From Natronolimnohabitans sp. A-GB9 (GTDB lineage: Archaea > Halobacteriota > Halobacteria > Halobacteriales > Natrialbaceae): a stretch of DNA of 64,000 nucleotides. The DNA lies in the NCBI RefSeq assembly GCF_030848565.1, contig NZ_JAVDDV010000011.1, positions 49,702 to 113,701 of the forward strand, given 5' to 3'. Below the pieces are notes generated by a model, which had not been told where the DNA came from, searched no databases, and worked only from the letters and a program-made list of their open reading frames with translations. The position numbers and the translations under genes were made by a program. Positions 52,285-62,031 of this stretch are shown piece by piece; position 1 is the stretch's first letter, and every line of letters starts with the position of its first letter.

Positions 52285-55200
52285 ATGGGTGTGCAAGCTA
52301 AGATTCACCGACTTTGTCGACAAGAACAGCGTGATCTTCTTGATCAGCTTAACAATGCGAGCGGGTGGCGAAAAGAGGGTGACCTCGGAACAGGTAACGA
52401 GGCCGTCTCTGCTGCTCACGACGAGCGAACGATTCTCGAACTGATTCAAAACGCACGCGACGCAATTCAGTCTGGACGCGACAAAAATTCGGAGAGTAGT
52501 GATAGGCCTGGTTCCGTCGCGGTGATCGTGGGTCCCGAGTCGCTGTACATCGCGAATACAGGGAGCCCCTTCCGGCTTCACGATGAACAGACCTTCGAGG
52601 CTGTTACGGCTCTCAACCGGTCGGAAAAGGCGTACGACCGAGGGTCGATCGGCGAGAAGGGGGTTGGAATGAAGTCAATCCTCCAAACTGCCGAACAGTT
52701 CTCGATTCACTCGGTGGTGGACAGTGAGGGAGTCTCGGCACATTTCTCTCGATCTCGGTCGGCATCGATGCTCCTGGAAACGTACGCCGACCTGTTAGAC
52801 GATCCCGACTTTCGAACTATCCTCGAAGAGGAGTACGAGCCCGCTGTCATCGACGATTGTGTATCGATCGTCGACGATCTCTCGCTGCCCGTCGTTTCGC
52901 CAACTCCGGACGAGCTCGACGTTCGAGAGCTATCCCGACTACAGCCGGGGAATTCCGGACGGACACCTCCGAATCCAGTCGAAGTGTTGCGTGACCTGCC
53001 TCGACTCTCGCTCTTTCGTTATCCGTTCGCCGACGATCAATCTTCGAACGAGTCGGGAAAAACCCGCGACTTCACCGACGTACTGCTCGATACGCCGACC
53101 GACGACTCGTATGGTAGTGCGTCTATAGACGACGCCCTCAAAGACCGGTTGTCTGATCTTGAGGGGGAATTCCGGACAGTTCTGAGACTGGATTACGCCG
53201 ACGAACGGTGGGCAGCCCTACTCGACGAGCTACAGGAACCATTGACTGAAGGGTCACTTTCTGAACACCATCCGAACGCTATACGGCAGTTCACCGACAG
53301 TCGGAGCGACGTCGACGGTGAGATTGCCGACGGGGCACCTCAAAAGATTTGGAACGAATGCGCCGGTCTTGATCGTGAAACGCTTGTTTTGCTCGGGGAG
53401 ATCGGCGATATCGAATTTCTCAGAGTAACGCGAGACGAAATGACCGACCAGCTCGTCCTCGACACGTCTCGACGAATTGAGATCAGATCCGACGAAGACC
53501 AATCGGTCGGTTTCGGATCGGACACCGTCCGAAGGACGGTGACGGTGACGGAAAACACTAATAGATCGGCCGAGCGGACCGAGCGTCTCTTCCGCCTTTA
53601 CTCCCGTCCAGTGGAAGTTGATACGGAGATCAGCGACGACTCGAACAGTGACGCAGGAACGTTCGACGAACCGATACGGCTCCTGTTCGAGGCACCAAGA
53701 CCGAACGACGACCGGTGGGCTCCCAAACGGTACCCGTTGTATCTCTTCTACCCGATTGAGGAGGCCAAGACGCCCTTCCCGTTCGTCGTTCACGCGCCGT
53801 TTCAGGTTGGGTTCGACCGCCAAGAACTCGACAGAAGCAATGTCAATGCTCAGCTCCTGAAAGAAATTCCAGACTTCGTCTCGGAGGCTGCGATAGATTT
53901 GATCAGTACTGAGGATGGGGCTACCCTCAACGACGACTTCGCTGCCTGGATGCCGTGGCTTGTGATGCCCTTCCAGCCCAGGCCTGACAGTTCACTTGAT
54001 ATCACACCGGCAGTGTGTGATGCGTTATGCGAGACGGCTATCGTTCCATCCCACGACGGCGACGTCTTAGAGCCGACCCAAGTACTGTTGGATCCGGACC
54101 GACTCCACGCGTTCGAGCCACTCCGAGCAGTTGTCGACTCTTCACCTGTCGTTGCTGAGGAATCCGTTGACCGTGGTGCGATTTGGCTCGAACGCGCACG
54201 AGACGCCCGTACGATTCAGTCCGAACAGAACCGCGATATCGCTTCGAAGATCGGTCTCACCACAGTCATAGACCGACCCTTCCACCAGGACGAAGACGCC
54301 CCAGGCCTCGTGTCGACGCTCCGTGACGTATGGGGAGTTGATCCTCAAAGATCGGAAGCAAACACCGAGAGACTCTCGTGGGGAGTCACGATCGAGAGCG
54401 AGGAGCACGCTCGAGAGTACTTCGAATCGATATGTGCTGCACTCAATAGATATAAAGACGATGATGAAATCGATTGCGACCGGGACCCAGCCCAGAAACT
54501 GGGCGAGTGGTACGTCCCTCTCCTCCCCGCAGAGGTACACGAAGACGGTCACGCTGAGGCGGAGTCGGAGATCGGATATCTGGTCCGGGCTTCGAGACGA
54601 GATGCCGGTGGGAATCTCGATCGGTACGAGCGTAGTGACCGGATCGTGTTCCGACGGTCGGAGACGAGCGATTCTCCGCAATCGTCGATCGATCATCTCA
54701 CTGCACCGCCCGAGACGTTAGACGTCTACATCACGCCGTTCGACGAAGATTGGTCGGGGACGCTAGCGGCCAATTACAGAGAGTGGGGCACTCGGGCCCT
54801 GCAAGGCCCCGCGACGTACTATCAGCGCATAGCCGCGGAGGTTGGCGGCTTCTCGGATCCGAATGATAGTGGGGTCGACGCCGACGAAAAGACGCGTGGG
54901 TACCTTCTCGATCTCTATCACACGATCAGTAACGAGACGTCCGTCAAACGGACACTGTGGTTATACCCTACTCCACACCAGAATCGTCAGTTCAGCGGTG
55001 GCGAACGGCAAGTCGGTGTCGAAGATTTGTTGAGTGGGAACTACTTCGGTAGCCTTCCAGACGATCACGACACCTTCCTCGAACGCCGATACTCGCAATG
55101 CATTCCGCTCCCGACGGCTTCTGGAGAGGCTGTAGCCGCAGAAAAACTGGCATTCGGTCCACAGTGGATCGATATGTTCGAGAGCGTCGCCGACGCCCTC

Positions 55201-58200
55201 GAGTCGGGATCGGTCGATGACCCGTTTGCGGCAATCGGCCAGGAGGAGGCGAGTGATCGAGCCACAGACCTTCGACGGTGGGCAGCAGCGATCGAGTATG
55301 CCTCCGAGATAGATCGACAGGATACGCCGATGGTTGCTCCTCCGGGCGACCAGTGGGACGCGATCGTCGACGAAGCTGATATCCCAAATGAGGAGCGTGA
55401 TCTGTGGCTACTCAACTTTTTGATCCACGTCGGCGTACAGATCGGCCCTCACATCGAGTGGGGGTGGTTCTTCCCTGGCGGAAACGGACGGGATCGTCGT
55501 ACAGGAGCTATTGATCTGGGTGACGCTCGACAGCTGTCGACCGGTGCTGGTGCCAAGCTTGAGGCGAGTCCGATCGATCCGACCGATGACGAACTCGAAC
55601 AATACGCGTTGATCTGCTGGCGGGCGGAGAATCATCCAGCGTTCAGCGCGAGTCACACTTCAAACTGCCGTGACAATTTTCTCGACTGCGACCCGAGTGA
55701 GTGGATCCAGTTAGGGGGGAACGATATCGTCATTCCCACCTGGTGGCGATTTACCGAACTCGATGGACTGAACGCGGAAGCAACGAGGAGCTTTCGTCGT
55801 GCGGTCTTACTCGCGTGGCCCGAACTGTCGGGAAATCTGTTCGAAACCGCCTGGTTCTGCACCGATACCGGGCACACCATGGGATCGAATAAACGATCGA
55901 TCCCGGCCCTGGGACTCGTGCAACTTCGAACCACTTCCCTCTGGCCGACCAAGTGGCCCAACACTGGCGACTGGGAGCACGAAGAGGGGCACCTCGGGCC
56001 GTATCAATCGCGTCTTAATCCAGCGTCCCGTCTCGTATTCGACCCCAGTGAAGGTGGTCGCGGGCGGAACGTCGAGGGTGAAATCCCGGCTATCGACGTC
56101 GAAATGCTTCACGAAGACATTGACCAAGCATGCGATCGTTTCGAAATCGACGCGTTCGACATCGATATACGGGCGGTTGGATTCTCACTCGGAGCGAAAC
56201 CGATCGATGAACACACCCCCGCGGAGGCAGCAGCGCAACTCGACTGGTTCTTGCGAGCGCAGGAAGCGGCCGTCGAGGGGCCATCGAGCGGTGATCTCTC
56301 CGATCTTCCCCCTGACTCATCCGAGGCGATACGCCGTGCGGCGTTCGGTCTTGTACGCCGGTTTGTGACTCGAGAGCACCTCAGAGAGTACGTCCCGAAC
56401 AAGGAAGCTGATCTACAGCGACGGTGGCAGCGTCGGGATGTGTGGCATACAGGAACACGCCTGCTCGTGAACCAGGGCGGAAACTTCACCTCCGTGGCGA
56501 TTGGGGAAGGTGACTTGAGGTCGCCGTCGGTTTCGATCGACATCTATACTGAACGACTTCCCGGATACGCGCGCGGAATTCTGGAAGACCGACGGAGCGC
56601 GTTCGTCGAACTTCCGGCGGACAGATCTGGCGATCTCGCACGAGTACTAGGAGACTCTGCTGACGAGAACCCGGTGCTTTCATTCGGGATTCAGACGAGA
56701 GACGAAGGCGAAATCCCAGAACTTCAGCCTGCTCAGGGTGCGAGCATCGGCGACTCGTATCGATCGGAACTCCAGACACTGGCTGATGCGATCGACGACA
56801 GAATTTCGTATCTCGTCGCAGCGTACGACCGGGCGACAAACGCACAGGTAGATCTTGAGAGCGTGTACTCAGAGCTTCAGACAGTCACCAACAACCCTAT
56901 CGGCGTCGTCGAACGCTCTAACGACGGCCCCGGCGATCGACGGTCAGCGTTGTGGATCCCACCAGACAGTGAGGAGACGTGTATTGCAGTCTTCGAGGAC
57001 ATCCTTAACGCGACAGACGACGGTTCGATTCCTGAGTTCTACGCGGCCGACGGACTGGTCCAGGTGATAGACGACCAGCCGTCGCAACGAACTCGTAATG
57101 CGTTCGAGAACGTGCTGATGAAGGAACTCCCGCATCTGGAACAGGAGTACAAAGACGACTTGATGAATATCGAGGCCCGGATTGCGGAATTGAACGAAAA
57201 CCGACTCCGCCGCGTCCACTCGGCTCTCGATACGCTTCTTGACCATCTGGATGGTTCGCGATCTCTTCCCGAGGTGAAGTGGACGTCGATCGACGCCGAA
57301 ACAGTCTGGAAGGAGCTGCTTGACGCCGATCCCGGGTCTGACGACTGGGGCGGTGACTCCGACCTGTTAGCAACGTGGATGGCGAAGTTGTCCAAGACAG
57401 GGGGTCTGGACGAACAGGATGTGAAGCGCTGTGTTGTCGCCGCCAGAGAGAGCGATACGAATCACCGACAACAGTTGATGGCTCAAGTCGCGAAGGACGC
57501 CTCGAACTTCCAACTCGCAAAACTCGCAGAATCTGATCCGTGGGCCGATCTGGACGAATGGGGTGGCTTAGAAACATTAGATGTGATCGAAACCTACGTA
57601 ACGGCGATCTCCACTGTCGAGGAATTTTGGGCTGTTGTCACAGAGACAGCCGATCCCGGCGAGGACGTACTCGTTGACGCGATCGAAAAGGCGAGACGAC
57701 GTGATGTGCCAGGCGCGACCGCATCGACGTCAGAGGTGATCCCTAGACTCCCTGAGAAACGTGCCGAGCTTCGGGACATTCCATTGATCACCCTGCCTGA
57801 ACTCGAAGGTGGTCCTGTGCCCGCACCACTTCGTGAGGCCGTGCTGTCGTGGTGCCAAGACGAGCGATCCAGGGTACTCGAGATGGATGTCGTGTTCGCC
57901 GACGAGGAGAATCGGAAGTTGTTCGACACGCTGTGTGAAGCACTGGAGACGCCGGCAGAGAGCGCCAAAACAGTACGAGCCGGCTTTCGAGAGTTTACTA
58001 ACGACAAGCAAGTATCGTCTTGTGCTAGGCAGGAGCGAGTTCGGAAGAAGCGGACAAAGGAGTGGCTTTCAGAGGAGTCACGGTTTTCTACGATCGACTT
58101 CTCGCAGACCGAACTTTCGAAGCCGAGTGAACCAGAGCTGGGTGGCTCCTCATCCGTGGGTAACAAAACCGGGAGGCCGTCCGAGTACAGTAACGCCGAA

Positions 58201-58908
58201 ATTCCTGCAGACCGGGGCCGGGACGCAGAACTGATCTGTATGGAACGCGCCTGGAATCGTTTCGTATCTCTGAATGAAGACGTGCGTTCCGATATCGTCC
58301 GAGCGGTTGAGGATTGGCGGTCCTACGATGACTGGCGGATGAAACCGGCGCCAGCTGTCCTTGACGACCCCGATAGCCCACTCCTCGACGATATCAGCGA
58401 CTATTCGGACGCTATTGACCATCTTACGGCAACAACGATTGAAGAGGATGAGAGTACTGCCCGGGCCGTTTTTCGGGCACTCGTAGACACCTCCGACGAA
58501 CGAGGTCCAGGCTTCGATTATATCGACCCCTTCGGCCGCCAATACGATTCGGTAGCCACCGATGGATGGTCACGAGAACAGATGACTCGAACTGAGGTGA
58601 AGGCAGTGATGCCCGAGCGGGCAACCAAAGGTCGATTCGAACTGACTGGAAACGAGTTCCGGATGGCTCGTCGTGCGGGACCGTCTGAAGCGGTTGGCGA
58701 TGACCCGACAGACGGAACCGTCGATCGATACTTGGTCCGGATCATCCTGTTACCACGAAATTGGGAGCGCGAATCGGGGCGAGGAGGCATCGAAATTAGG
58801 GATATCGACGACGTTGTCAAGTTCGGCAAGTTCGACGAGGGGAGGGATCCAGTCTGGGAGAAACTCCGAGGCGGAAAATTCTACGTGAACTTCGAATTTG
58901 AAAAATGA
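52285..58908 (+). CDS. Giant sacsin/NO VEIN-type GHKL ATPase with C-terminal DUF3883-like domain
   Basis: The 2,207-residue single-gene protein starts at the ATG at 52285 (MGVQAKIHRL). A GHKL (Hsp90/histidine-kinase/MutL-like) ATP-binding domain occupies the N-terminus: ERTILELIQNARDA at 48-60 with the Glu and Asn of the N-box, YIANTGSPF at 88-96, and GSIGEKGVGMKSI at 120-132 as glycine box. This is the sacsin N-terminal type. The middle 1,600 residues have no domain I recognise. Near residues 2072-2140, PGFDYIDPFGRQYDS, RTEVKAV, RFELTGNEFRMA and YLVRIILLPR follow the DUF3883 pattern, a domain found in plant NO VEIN and in prokaryotic defence-type proteins. No signal or membrane helix. I infer a cytoplasmic defence or quality-control role. 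Confidence 0.8.
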   Translation: MGVQAKIHRLCRQEQRDLLDQLNNASGWRKEGDLGTGNEAVSAAHDERTILELIQNARDAIQSGRDKNSESSDRPGSVAVIVGPESLYIANTGSPFRLHDEQTFEAVTALNRSEKAYDRGSIGEKGVGMKSILQTAEQFSIHSVVDSEGVSAHFSRSRSASMLLETYADLLDDPDFRTILEEEYEPAVIDDCVSIVDDLSLPVVSPTPDELDVRELSRLQPGNSGRTPPNPVEVLRDLPRLSLFRYPFADDQSSNESGKTRDFTDVLLDTPTDDSYGSASIDDALKDRLSDLEGEFRTVLRLDYADERWAALLDELQEPLTEGSLSEHHPNAIRQFTDSRSDVDGEIADGAPQKIWNECAGLDRETLVLLGEIGDIEFLRVTRDEMTDQLVLDTSRRIEIRSDEDQSVGFGSDTVRRTVTVTENTNRSAERTERLFRLYSRPVEVDTEISDDSNSDAGTFDEPIRLLFEAPRPNDDRWAPKRYPLYLFYPIEEAKTPFPFVVHAPFQVGFDRQELDRSNVNAQLLKEIPDFVSEAAIDLISTEDGATLNDDFAAWMPWLVMPFQPRPDSSLDITPAVCDALCETAIVPSHDGDVLEPTQVLLDPDRLHAFEPLRAVVDSSPVVAEESVDRGAIWLERARDARTIQSEQNRDIASKIGLTTVIDRPFHQDEDAPGLVSTLRDVWGVDPQRSEANTERLSWGVTIESEEHAREYFESICAALNRYKDDDEIDCDRDPAQKLGEWYVPLLPAEVHEDGHAEAESEIGYLVRASRRDAGGNLDRYERSDRIVFRRSETSDSPQSSIDHLTAPPETLDVYITPFDEDWSGTLAANYREWGTRALQGPATYYQRIAAEVGGFSDPNDSGVDADEKTRGYLLDLYHTISNETSVKRTLWLYPTPHQNRQFSGGERQVGVEDLLSGNYFGSLPDDHDTFLERRYSQCIPLPTASGEAVAAEKLAFGPQWIDMFESVADALESGSVDDPFAAIGQEEASDRATDLRRWAAAIEYASEIDRQDTPMVAPPGDQWDAIVDEADIPNEERDLWLLNFLIHVGVQIGPHIEWGWFFPGGNGRDRRTGAIDLGDARQLSTGAGAKLEASPIDPTDDELEQYALICWRAENHPAFSASHTSNCRDNFLDCDPSEWIQLGGNDIVIPTWWRFTELDGLNAEATRSFRRAVLLAWPELSGNLFETAWFCTDTGHTMGSNKRSIPALGLVQLRTTSLWPTKWPNTGDWEHEEGHLGPYQSRLNPASRLVFDPSEGGRGRNVEGEIPAIDVEMLHEDIDQACDRFEIDAFDIDIRAVGFSLGAKPIDEHTPAEAAAQLDWFLRAQEAAVEGPSSGDLSDLPPDSSEAIRRAAFGLVRRFVTREHLREYVPNKEADLQRRWQRRDVWHTGTRLLVNQGGNFTSVAIGEGDLRSPSVSIDIYTERLPGYARGILEDRRSAFVELPADRSGDLARVLGDSADENPVLSFGIQTRDEGEIPELQPAQGASIGDSYRSELQTLADAIDDRISYLVAAYDRATNAQVDLESVYSELQTVTNNPIGVVERSNDGPGDRRSALWIPPDSEETCIAVFEDILNATDDGSIPEFYAADGLVQVIDDQPSQRTRNAFENVLMKELPHLEQEYKDDLMNIEARIAELNENRLRRVHSALDTLLDHLDGSRSLPEVKWTSIDAETVWKELLDADPGSDDWGGDSDLLATWMAKLSKTGGLDEQDVKRCVVAARESDTNHRQQLMAQVAKDASNFQLAKLAESDPWADLDEWGGLETLDVIETYVTAISTVEEFWAVVTETADPGEDVLVDAIEKARRRDVPGATASTSEVIPRLPEKRAELRDIPLITLPELEGGPVPAPLREAVLSWCQDERSRVLEMDVVFADEENRKLFDTLCEALETPAESAKTVRAGFREFTNDKQVSSCARQERVRKKRTKEWLSEESRFSTIDFSQTELSKPSEPELGGSSSVGNKTGRPSEYSNAEIPADRGRDAELICMERAWNRFVSLNEDVRSDIVRAVEDWRSYDDWRMKPAPAVLDDPDSPLLDDISDYSDAIDHLTATTIEEDESTARAVFRALVDTSDERGPGFDYIDPFGRQYDSVATDGWSREQMTRTEVKAVMPERATKGRFELTGNEFRMARRAGPSEAVGDDPTDGTVDRYLVRIILLPRNWERESGRGGIEIRDIDDVVKFGKFDEGRDPVWEKLRGGKFYVNFEFEK

Positions 58909-58995
58909 ACCCGTCGATATCTGTTGAGTTTCTGTATTAGTTGTTGCCATATTATTCAGTATTTAGAAAATCTTGGCCGAGTGCTGAAGGAGTAA

Positions 58996-59194
58996 TCACA
59001 GAATCGATGTGTGATCAGCATGTGCGTGTGTTGCAAATTTGATTCGATCGACGTTCTGGTTCTTGAGGGACTCGATCACGTCCGAACCCCCCTGACGTAG
59101 TCGACAGAAACGATGGGAATCGTCTCACTAGAAGGTTCGATTAGGGGTGTGGCGTCGACCTGGCTGAAGTCGATGTGGTAGATCCCGAGGTCAA
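58996..59194 (-). pseudogene. Remnant of a ComEC-like metallo-beta-lactamase domain gene
   Basis: Reading leftward, AIDLGIYHIDFSQVDATPL and SSETIPIVSVDYVRG resemble the start of ComEC-type MBL domains (HxIDVGQxDATLI, then SGETILVDTG). After a run of six G the frame changes, and GGSDVIESLKNQNVDRI and FATHAHADH follow, the expected next segments with the zinc motif, before a stop. One frameshift plus truncation means a dead fragment. The remaining spacer after the giant gene is empty. Confidence 0.6.
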
Positions 59195-59207
59195 TGGCTC
59201 TTGACCG

Positions 59208-59429
59208 ATGGATTCTGCGGGACGAACTTCGCACTCACACGCCGTGCTCACCGGCCCACGAATCATCCCAACACCGGGGCTCATCTGCGACTATGCCCGC
59301 AATGGTCACATGAGCCACGAAGAGGCACGAACGCTTATCGAGTCAATCAGTCCGCATCGAATCTGGAAAAACAGTTCCTATGTGACCCAGCTTCTCACTC
59401 TGTTAGAGTGGGTTCAACAACATCGCTGA
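59208..59429 (+). CDS. Small hypothetical protein
   Basis: The 73-residue protein has a C-terminal part that looks like a real folded helical sequence (GHMSHEEARTLIESISPHRI, SSYVTQLLTLLEWVQQ). It has no cysteine cluster, no membrane segment and no recognised family. The first 20 residues (GRTSHSHAVLTGPRII) are less protein-like, so the true start may be later. It stands alone next to the palindrome-rich segment. Confidence 0.4.
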   Translation: MDSAGRTSHSHAVLTGPRIIPTPGLICDYARNGHMSHEEARTLIESISPHRIWKNSSYVTQLLTLLEWVQQHR

Positions 59430-59894
59430 AAGCCCCTGACTCGCTCGAGTCCCGCGACTCGCTGCGCGCCTCACAGGCTGCGGTGCTTGCGTCGTCGGGG
59501 TTCCCCGAGCGCGTCAGCCCCTTTCGACCCCACCCACGTGGGTAGGTCAGCTGGCTGTCGAGGGCGGTTGATTCCTTCTCAAAGACGGCACGTCCCGCTC
59601 GCCGCTTCTGCTCTCCACTCACTCTCGCTCTTCGGATGCCAGTATTAAGCGCACTTTCGGTCATCGCTCACGCTCAGACGCGAAAACGGCTTAAAACTGG
59701 CCGCTCGCTTCGATCGAAGCGCCGCGCGTTACTGGTTGGATCTGTCATCGGCGCGTCTCGCTCGCGCCCTGACGGGCGCTTACGAAGGCGCGAGCGAGAC
59801 GCGTGTGATGGATGAGTTGGACAGCGAGAGAGCCAGGGCTGGAGAGTCGTGGTGTCGGAAAGACGCCGAGTGAGCGCCTTTGGAATAAATTCCA
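59430..59894. other. GC-rich, palindrome-dense noncoding segment
   Basis: No gene is supported. Present: a perfect 16-bp palindrome CGCTTCGATCGAAGCG at 59706-59721; a perfect 17-bp inverted repeat at 59752-59768 and 59787-59803 (arms begin CGCGTCTCGCTCGCG), whose loop side contains an alternative stem GCGCCC-TGAC-GGGCGC; CCCACGTGGG near 59531; and GACTCG/CGAGTC near 59440. It lies directly before the OB-fold ssDNA-binding protein gene, so a single-strand or replication-initiation site, a transfer site, or a strong transcript end are all possible. Confidence 0.5.
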
Positions 59895-60743
59895 ATGTCT
59901 AGTAAGAAGTCGGTTAGTAAGGTCGTTTCGGTCGATGAACAAGCGTACGAGCAGGAAGCGGATCGAGCGGAGCACGAGGACGTCGTCGACGAGACTCCGG
60001 AGTTCCGGGCCACGGTGGAGATGGAGATTCAAGCGAAGGTCGATGCAAACCACCCAGACGGGATCGTCGACACGAGCGAGGATCGGATCTACGGCGTGAC
60101 CTTGGCCCAGGAAGAGCGCATTCGGGCCAGAGAGGAAGAACTCGAGCGAATCAGTGCACAGGCAGCGTTCGGTCGACAGGAAGGACGAGCGGAGCGAACG
60201 AGAGCAGTGGTTGAACAGGCACGTCGGGAGCAGCGGCCAGCCAAGGAAGTCGATCCTCGAGAGAAACTTGGACGAGCGACGTTGGGCCAAGTCAATCGGC
60301 AGGCACAGCGGTTGTCAGAGAACGTCGACGGTGGGTACACACGAGCGATCATCGCGAAGCGGATCGCCAGTCGGGTCCTCGAGGGCGCGGACATGTTCGA
60401 GGCAGTGATGGATACGAAAGAAGAGATGCAACACGAGGCAGGGACGATCGTGCCGATCGGGGCCCTCGAGGAAATCAGGCGAGGCGAGGTCACTGTGGAA
60501 GGTCGTGTGCTCGAACTGTGGGAGCCCTCGAGTCCGAGTATCCAGCAGGTTGGATTGCTCGAAGACGGAACTGGTCGAACGAAGTTCACGATCTGGAAGG
60601 CGAGCCGGCAGACGATGGTGCGGGAAGGTGAGCGAGTGCGGTTCAGGGCGGCGGCAAAGAACTGGTACAATGGGCGGTGTTCGATCGCGCTGACTCACTG
60701 GTCAGAAATCATCTTCCCAGAGCGCGGTCGGTGGTGGGAGTAG
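59895..60743 (+). CDS. OB-fold single-stranded-DNA-binding protein (RPA-like)
   Basis: The 282-residue protein has an N-terminal half of long charged helices (LAQEERIRAREEELERI, RAERTRAVVEQARREQ). The C-terminal OB fold spans about residues 195-282: GEVTVEGRVLELWEP, QQVGLLEDGTGRTKFTIWK, VREGERVRFRAAAKNWYNGR, LTHWSEIIFP. This is the DNA-binding-protein type found on haloarchaeal plasmids, related to RPA. It probably coats single-stranded DNA during plasmid replication or transfer. It is preceded by a palindrome-rich region. Confidence 0.8.
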   Translation: MSSKKSVSKVVSVDEQAYEQEADRAEHEDVVDETPEFRATVEMEIQAKVDANHPDGIVDTSEDRIYGVTLAQEERIRAREEELERISAQAAFGRQEGRAERTRAVVEQARREQRPAKEVDPREKLGRATLGQVNRQAQRLSENVDGGYTRAIIAKRIASRVLEGADMFEAVMDTKEEMQHEAGTIVPIGALEEIRRGEVTVEGRVLELWEPSSPSIQQVGLLEDGTGRTKFTIWKASRQTMVREGERVRFRAAAKNWYNGRCSIALTHWSEIIFPERGRWWE

Positions 60744-61058
60744 CCGAACGAACTCTCTTTTTTGCTGGTGCCCGATCACCCACTACCCACCTCCCCTCCC
60801 ACCTCCACGTTCCGGGCAGCTCACGACCTACGGCCGTTTCGCTGCCGGGCTTTCGCAAGTATGTCTGAAATCACATCAGCTGGGTTTATTGAATATCTCA
60901 GAAGATGACTGGTTCTGACTGCTGCATAGAGAGTATCAGTTCGTCAAATCGGTTAATTCAATCCTTCATCCCGAATGTCAAATTAAGTGGCTGGTGGGCT
61001 GTTGTATCGGTCGTGTAATCAGTATTATTATTATCCGGACTTATTGAGTTTTATAGGG
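60744..61058. other. Intergenic region, nothing recognised
   Basis: 315 bases between the OB-fold gene and a membrane-protein gene. A C-rich stretch near 60780-60810 is followed by AT-rich sequence. No gene, repeat or hairpin of note. Confidence 0.35.
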
Positions 61059-61418
61059 ATGAATCAGAATGCTCTTTATGCGCTTGTCGGGATTTTGGTG
61101 GTTCTGGTCGTCAGCAGTGGACTCTACTGGTACATCGGGAATTTCGGCCTTGCAGCAGTTACAGGGGTGACGTGGGGAGTCGCACTCCTTCTCCTGGTTC
61201 GAGCTGACCGCGAGTACCCGGATAGCATGAACAGTTGGTGGAGTGTGTTGGGTGTCGGGTTCATAATCTCTCTGGCTGCACTACTCGGTGTAAGTCCGAC
61301 ACTACCGATCGCAGGTGACATCCGATTTGGACTCGGACTGCTCGTCATGGGAACCGGGCTCGCTGCATATGTGGCCGGCGTCATGACCGCACTCGAACCG
61401 ACGGAGAGTAGCGGGTAA
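61059..61418 (+). CDS. Small polytopic membrane protein
   Basis: The 119-residue protein starts at the ATG at 61059 (MNQNALYALVG); the upstream in-frame ATG at 60987 adds an unlikely Tyr-rich stretch. Four hydrophobic segments (about residues 5-24, 27-46, 62-82, 90-110). Function unknown; alone. Confidence 0.55.
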   Translation: MNQNALYALVGILVVLVVSSGLYWYIGNFGLAAVTGVTWGVALLLLVRADREYPDSMNSWWSVLGVGFIISLAALLGVSPTLPIAGDIRFGLGLLVMGTGLAAYVAGVMTALEPTESSG

Positions 61419-61607
61419 CATTCGGTTCGACCGTTTTGGGACTCTCCCATATTGAGACTGAATGACCTTCGGAGCTTGACCTCACCCCGTGTCACACTCG
61501 CGCTGTCTATTCAGCAAGACTCCTAAAAATCACAGATCAAGGATTTCAACAGAGCGCATCAGTCACAATTCCGTAAATTTACTTGACGACCTCCCATAGA
61601 ATCGGCC

Positions 61608-61889
61608 ATGTACGACCTGACCGGGTTTCAACGTGACCTCCTGTACGTGGCTGCTGGACTCGATGAACCTCACGGACTCGCGATCAAAGACGAACTCGAG
61701 GAATACTACGAGAAAGAGATCCACCACGGTCGTCTGTATCCGAATCTTGACACCCTCGTCGAGAAAGGACTGATCGAGAAAGGTGAAGCCGACCGTCGGA
61801 CGAACGTCTATTCCGTAACGCGCCGAGGACGTCGGGAGATCGAAGACCGACGACGCTGGGAAGACCAGTACGTCGAAGATACGCTGTGA
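61608..61889 (+). CDS. PadR-family winged-helix regulator
   Basis: The 93-residue protein is compact and typical of haloarchaeal PadR-like regulators: LTGFQRDLLYVAAGLDEPHG, AIKDELEEYYEKEIHHGRLYPNLDTLVEKGLIEKG, TNVYSVTRRGRREI. It is the N-terminal winged helix only, without the long C-terminal helix domain of larger members. Such small PadR proteins are common on haloarchaeal plasmids. Target unknown; the closest candidate is its own promoter or the antirestriction gene downstream. Confidence 0.85.
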   Translation: MYDLTGFQRDLLYVAAGLDEPHGLAIKDELEEYYEKEIHHGRLYPNLDTLVEKGLIEKGEADRRTNVYSVTRRGRREIEDRRRWEDQYVEDTL

Positions 61890-62031
61890 TTTGGGCGGAA
61901 TCCGTTCTGCAACGCTGCTGAGAACCTTCCTATCTCGTTCACCGTCTCGACGCTGACCGCACGGTAGTTTTTTGAGACCCGCTGATGGCCAGCGGTCTTC
62001 TCGAGTTTGACTCGAGGGACCTGAAGTGAAC

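Noticed and set aside
57594..58166. Antisense ORFs of 100-190 codons within the giant gene
   Set aside because: Ser/Arg-rich mirror products of an acidic GC-rich coding strand, no domain features.
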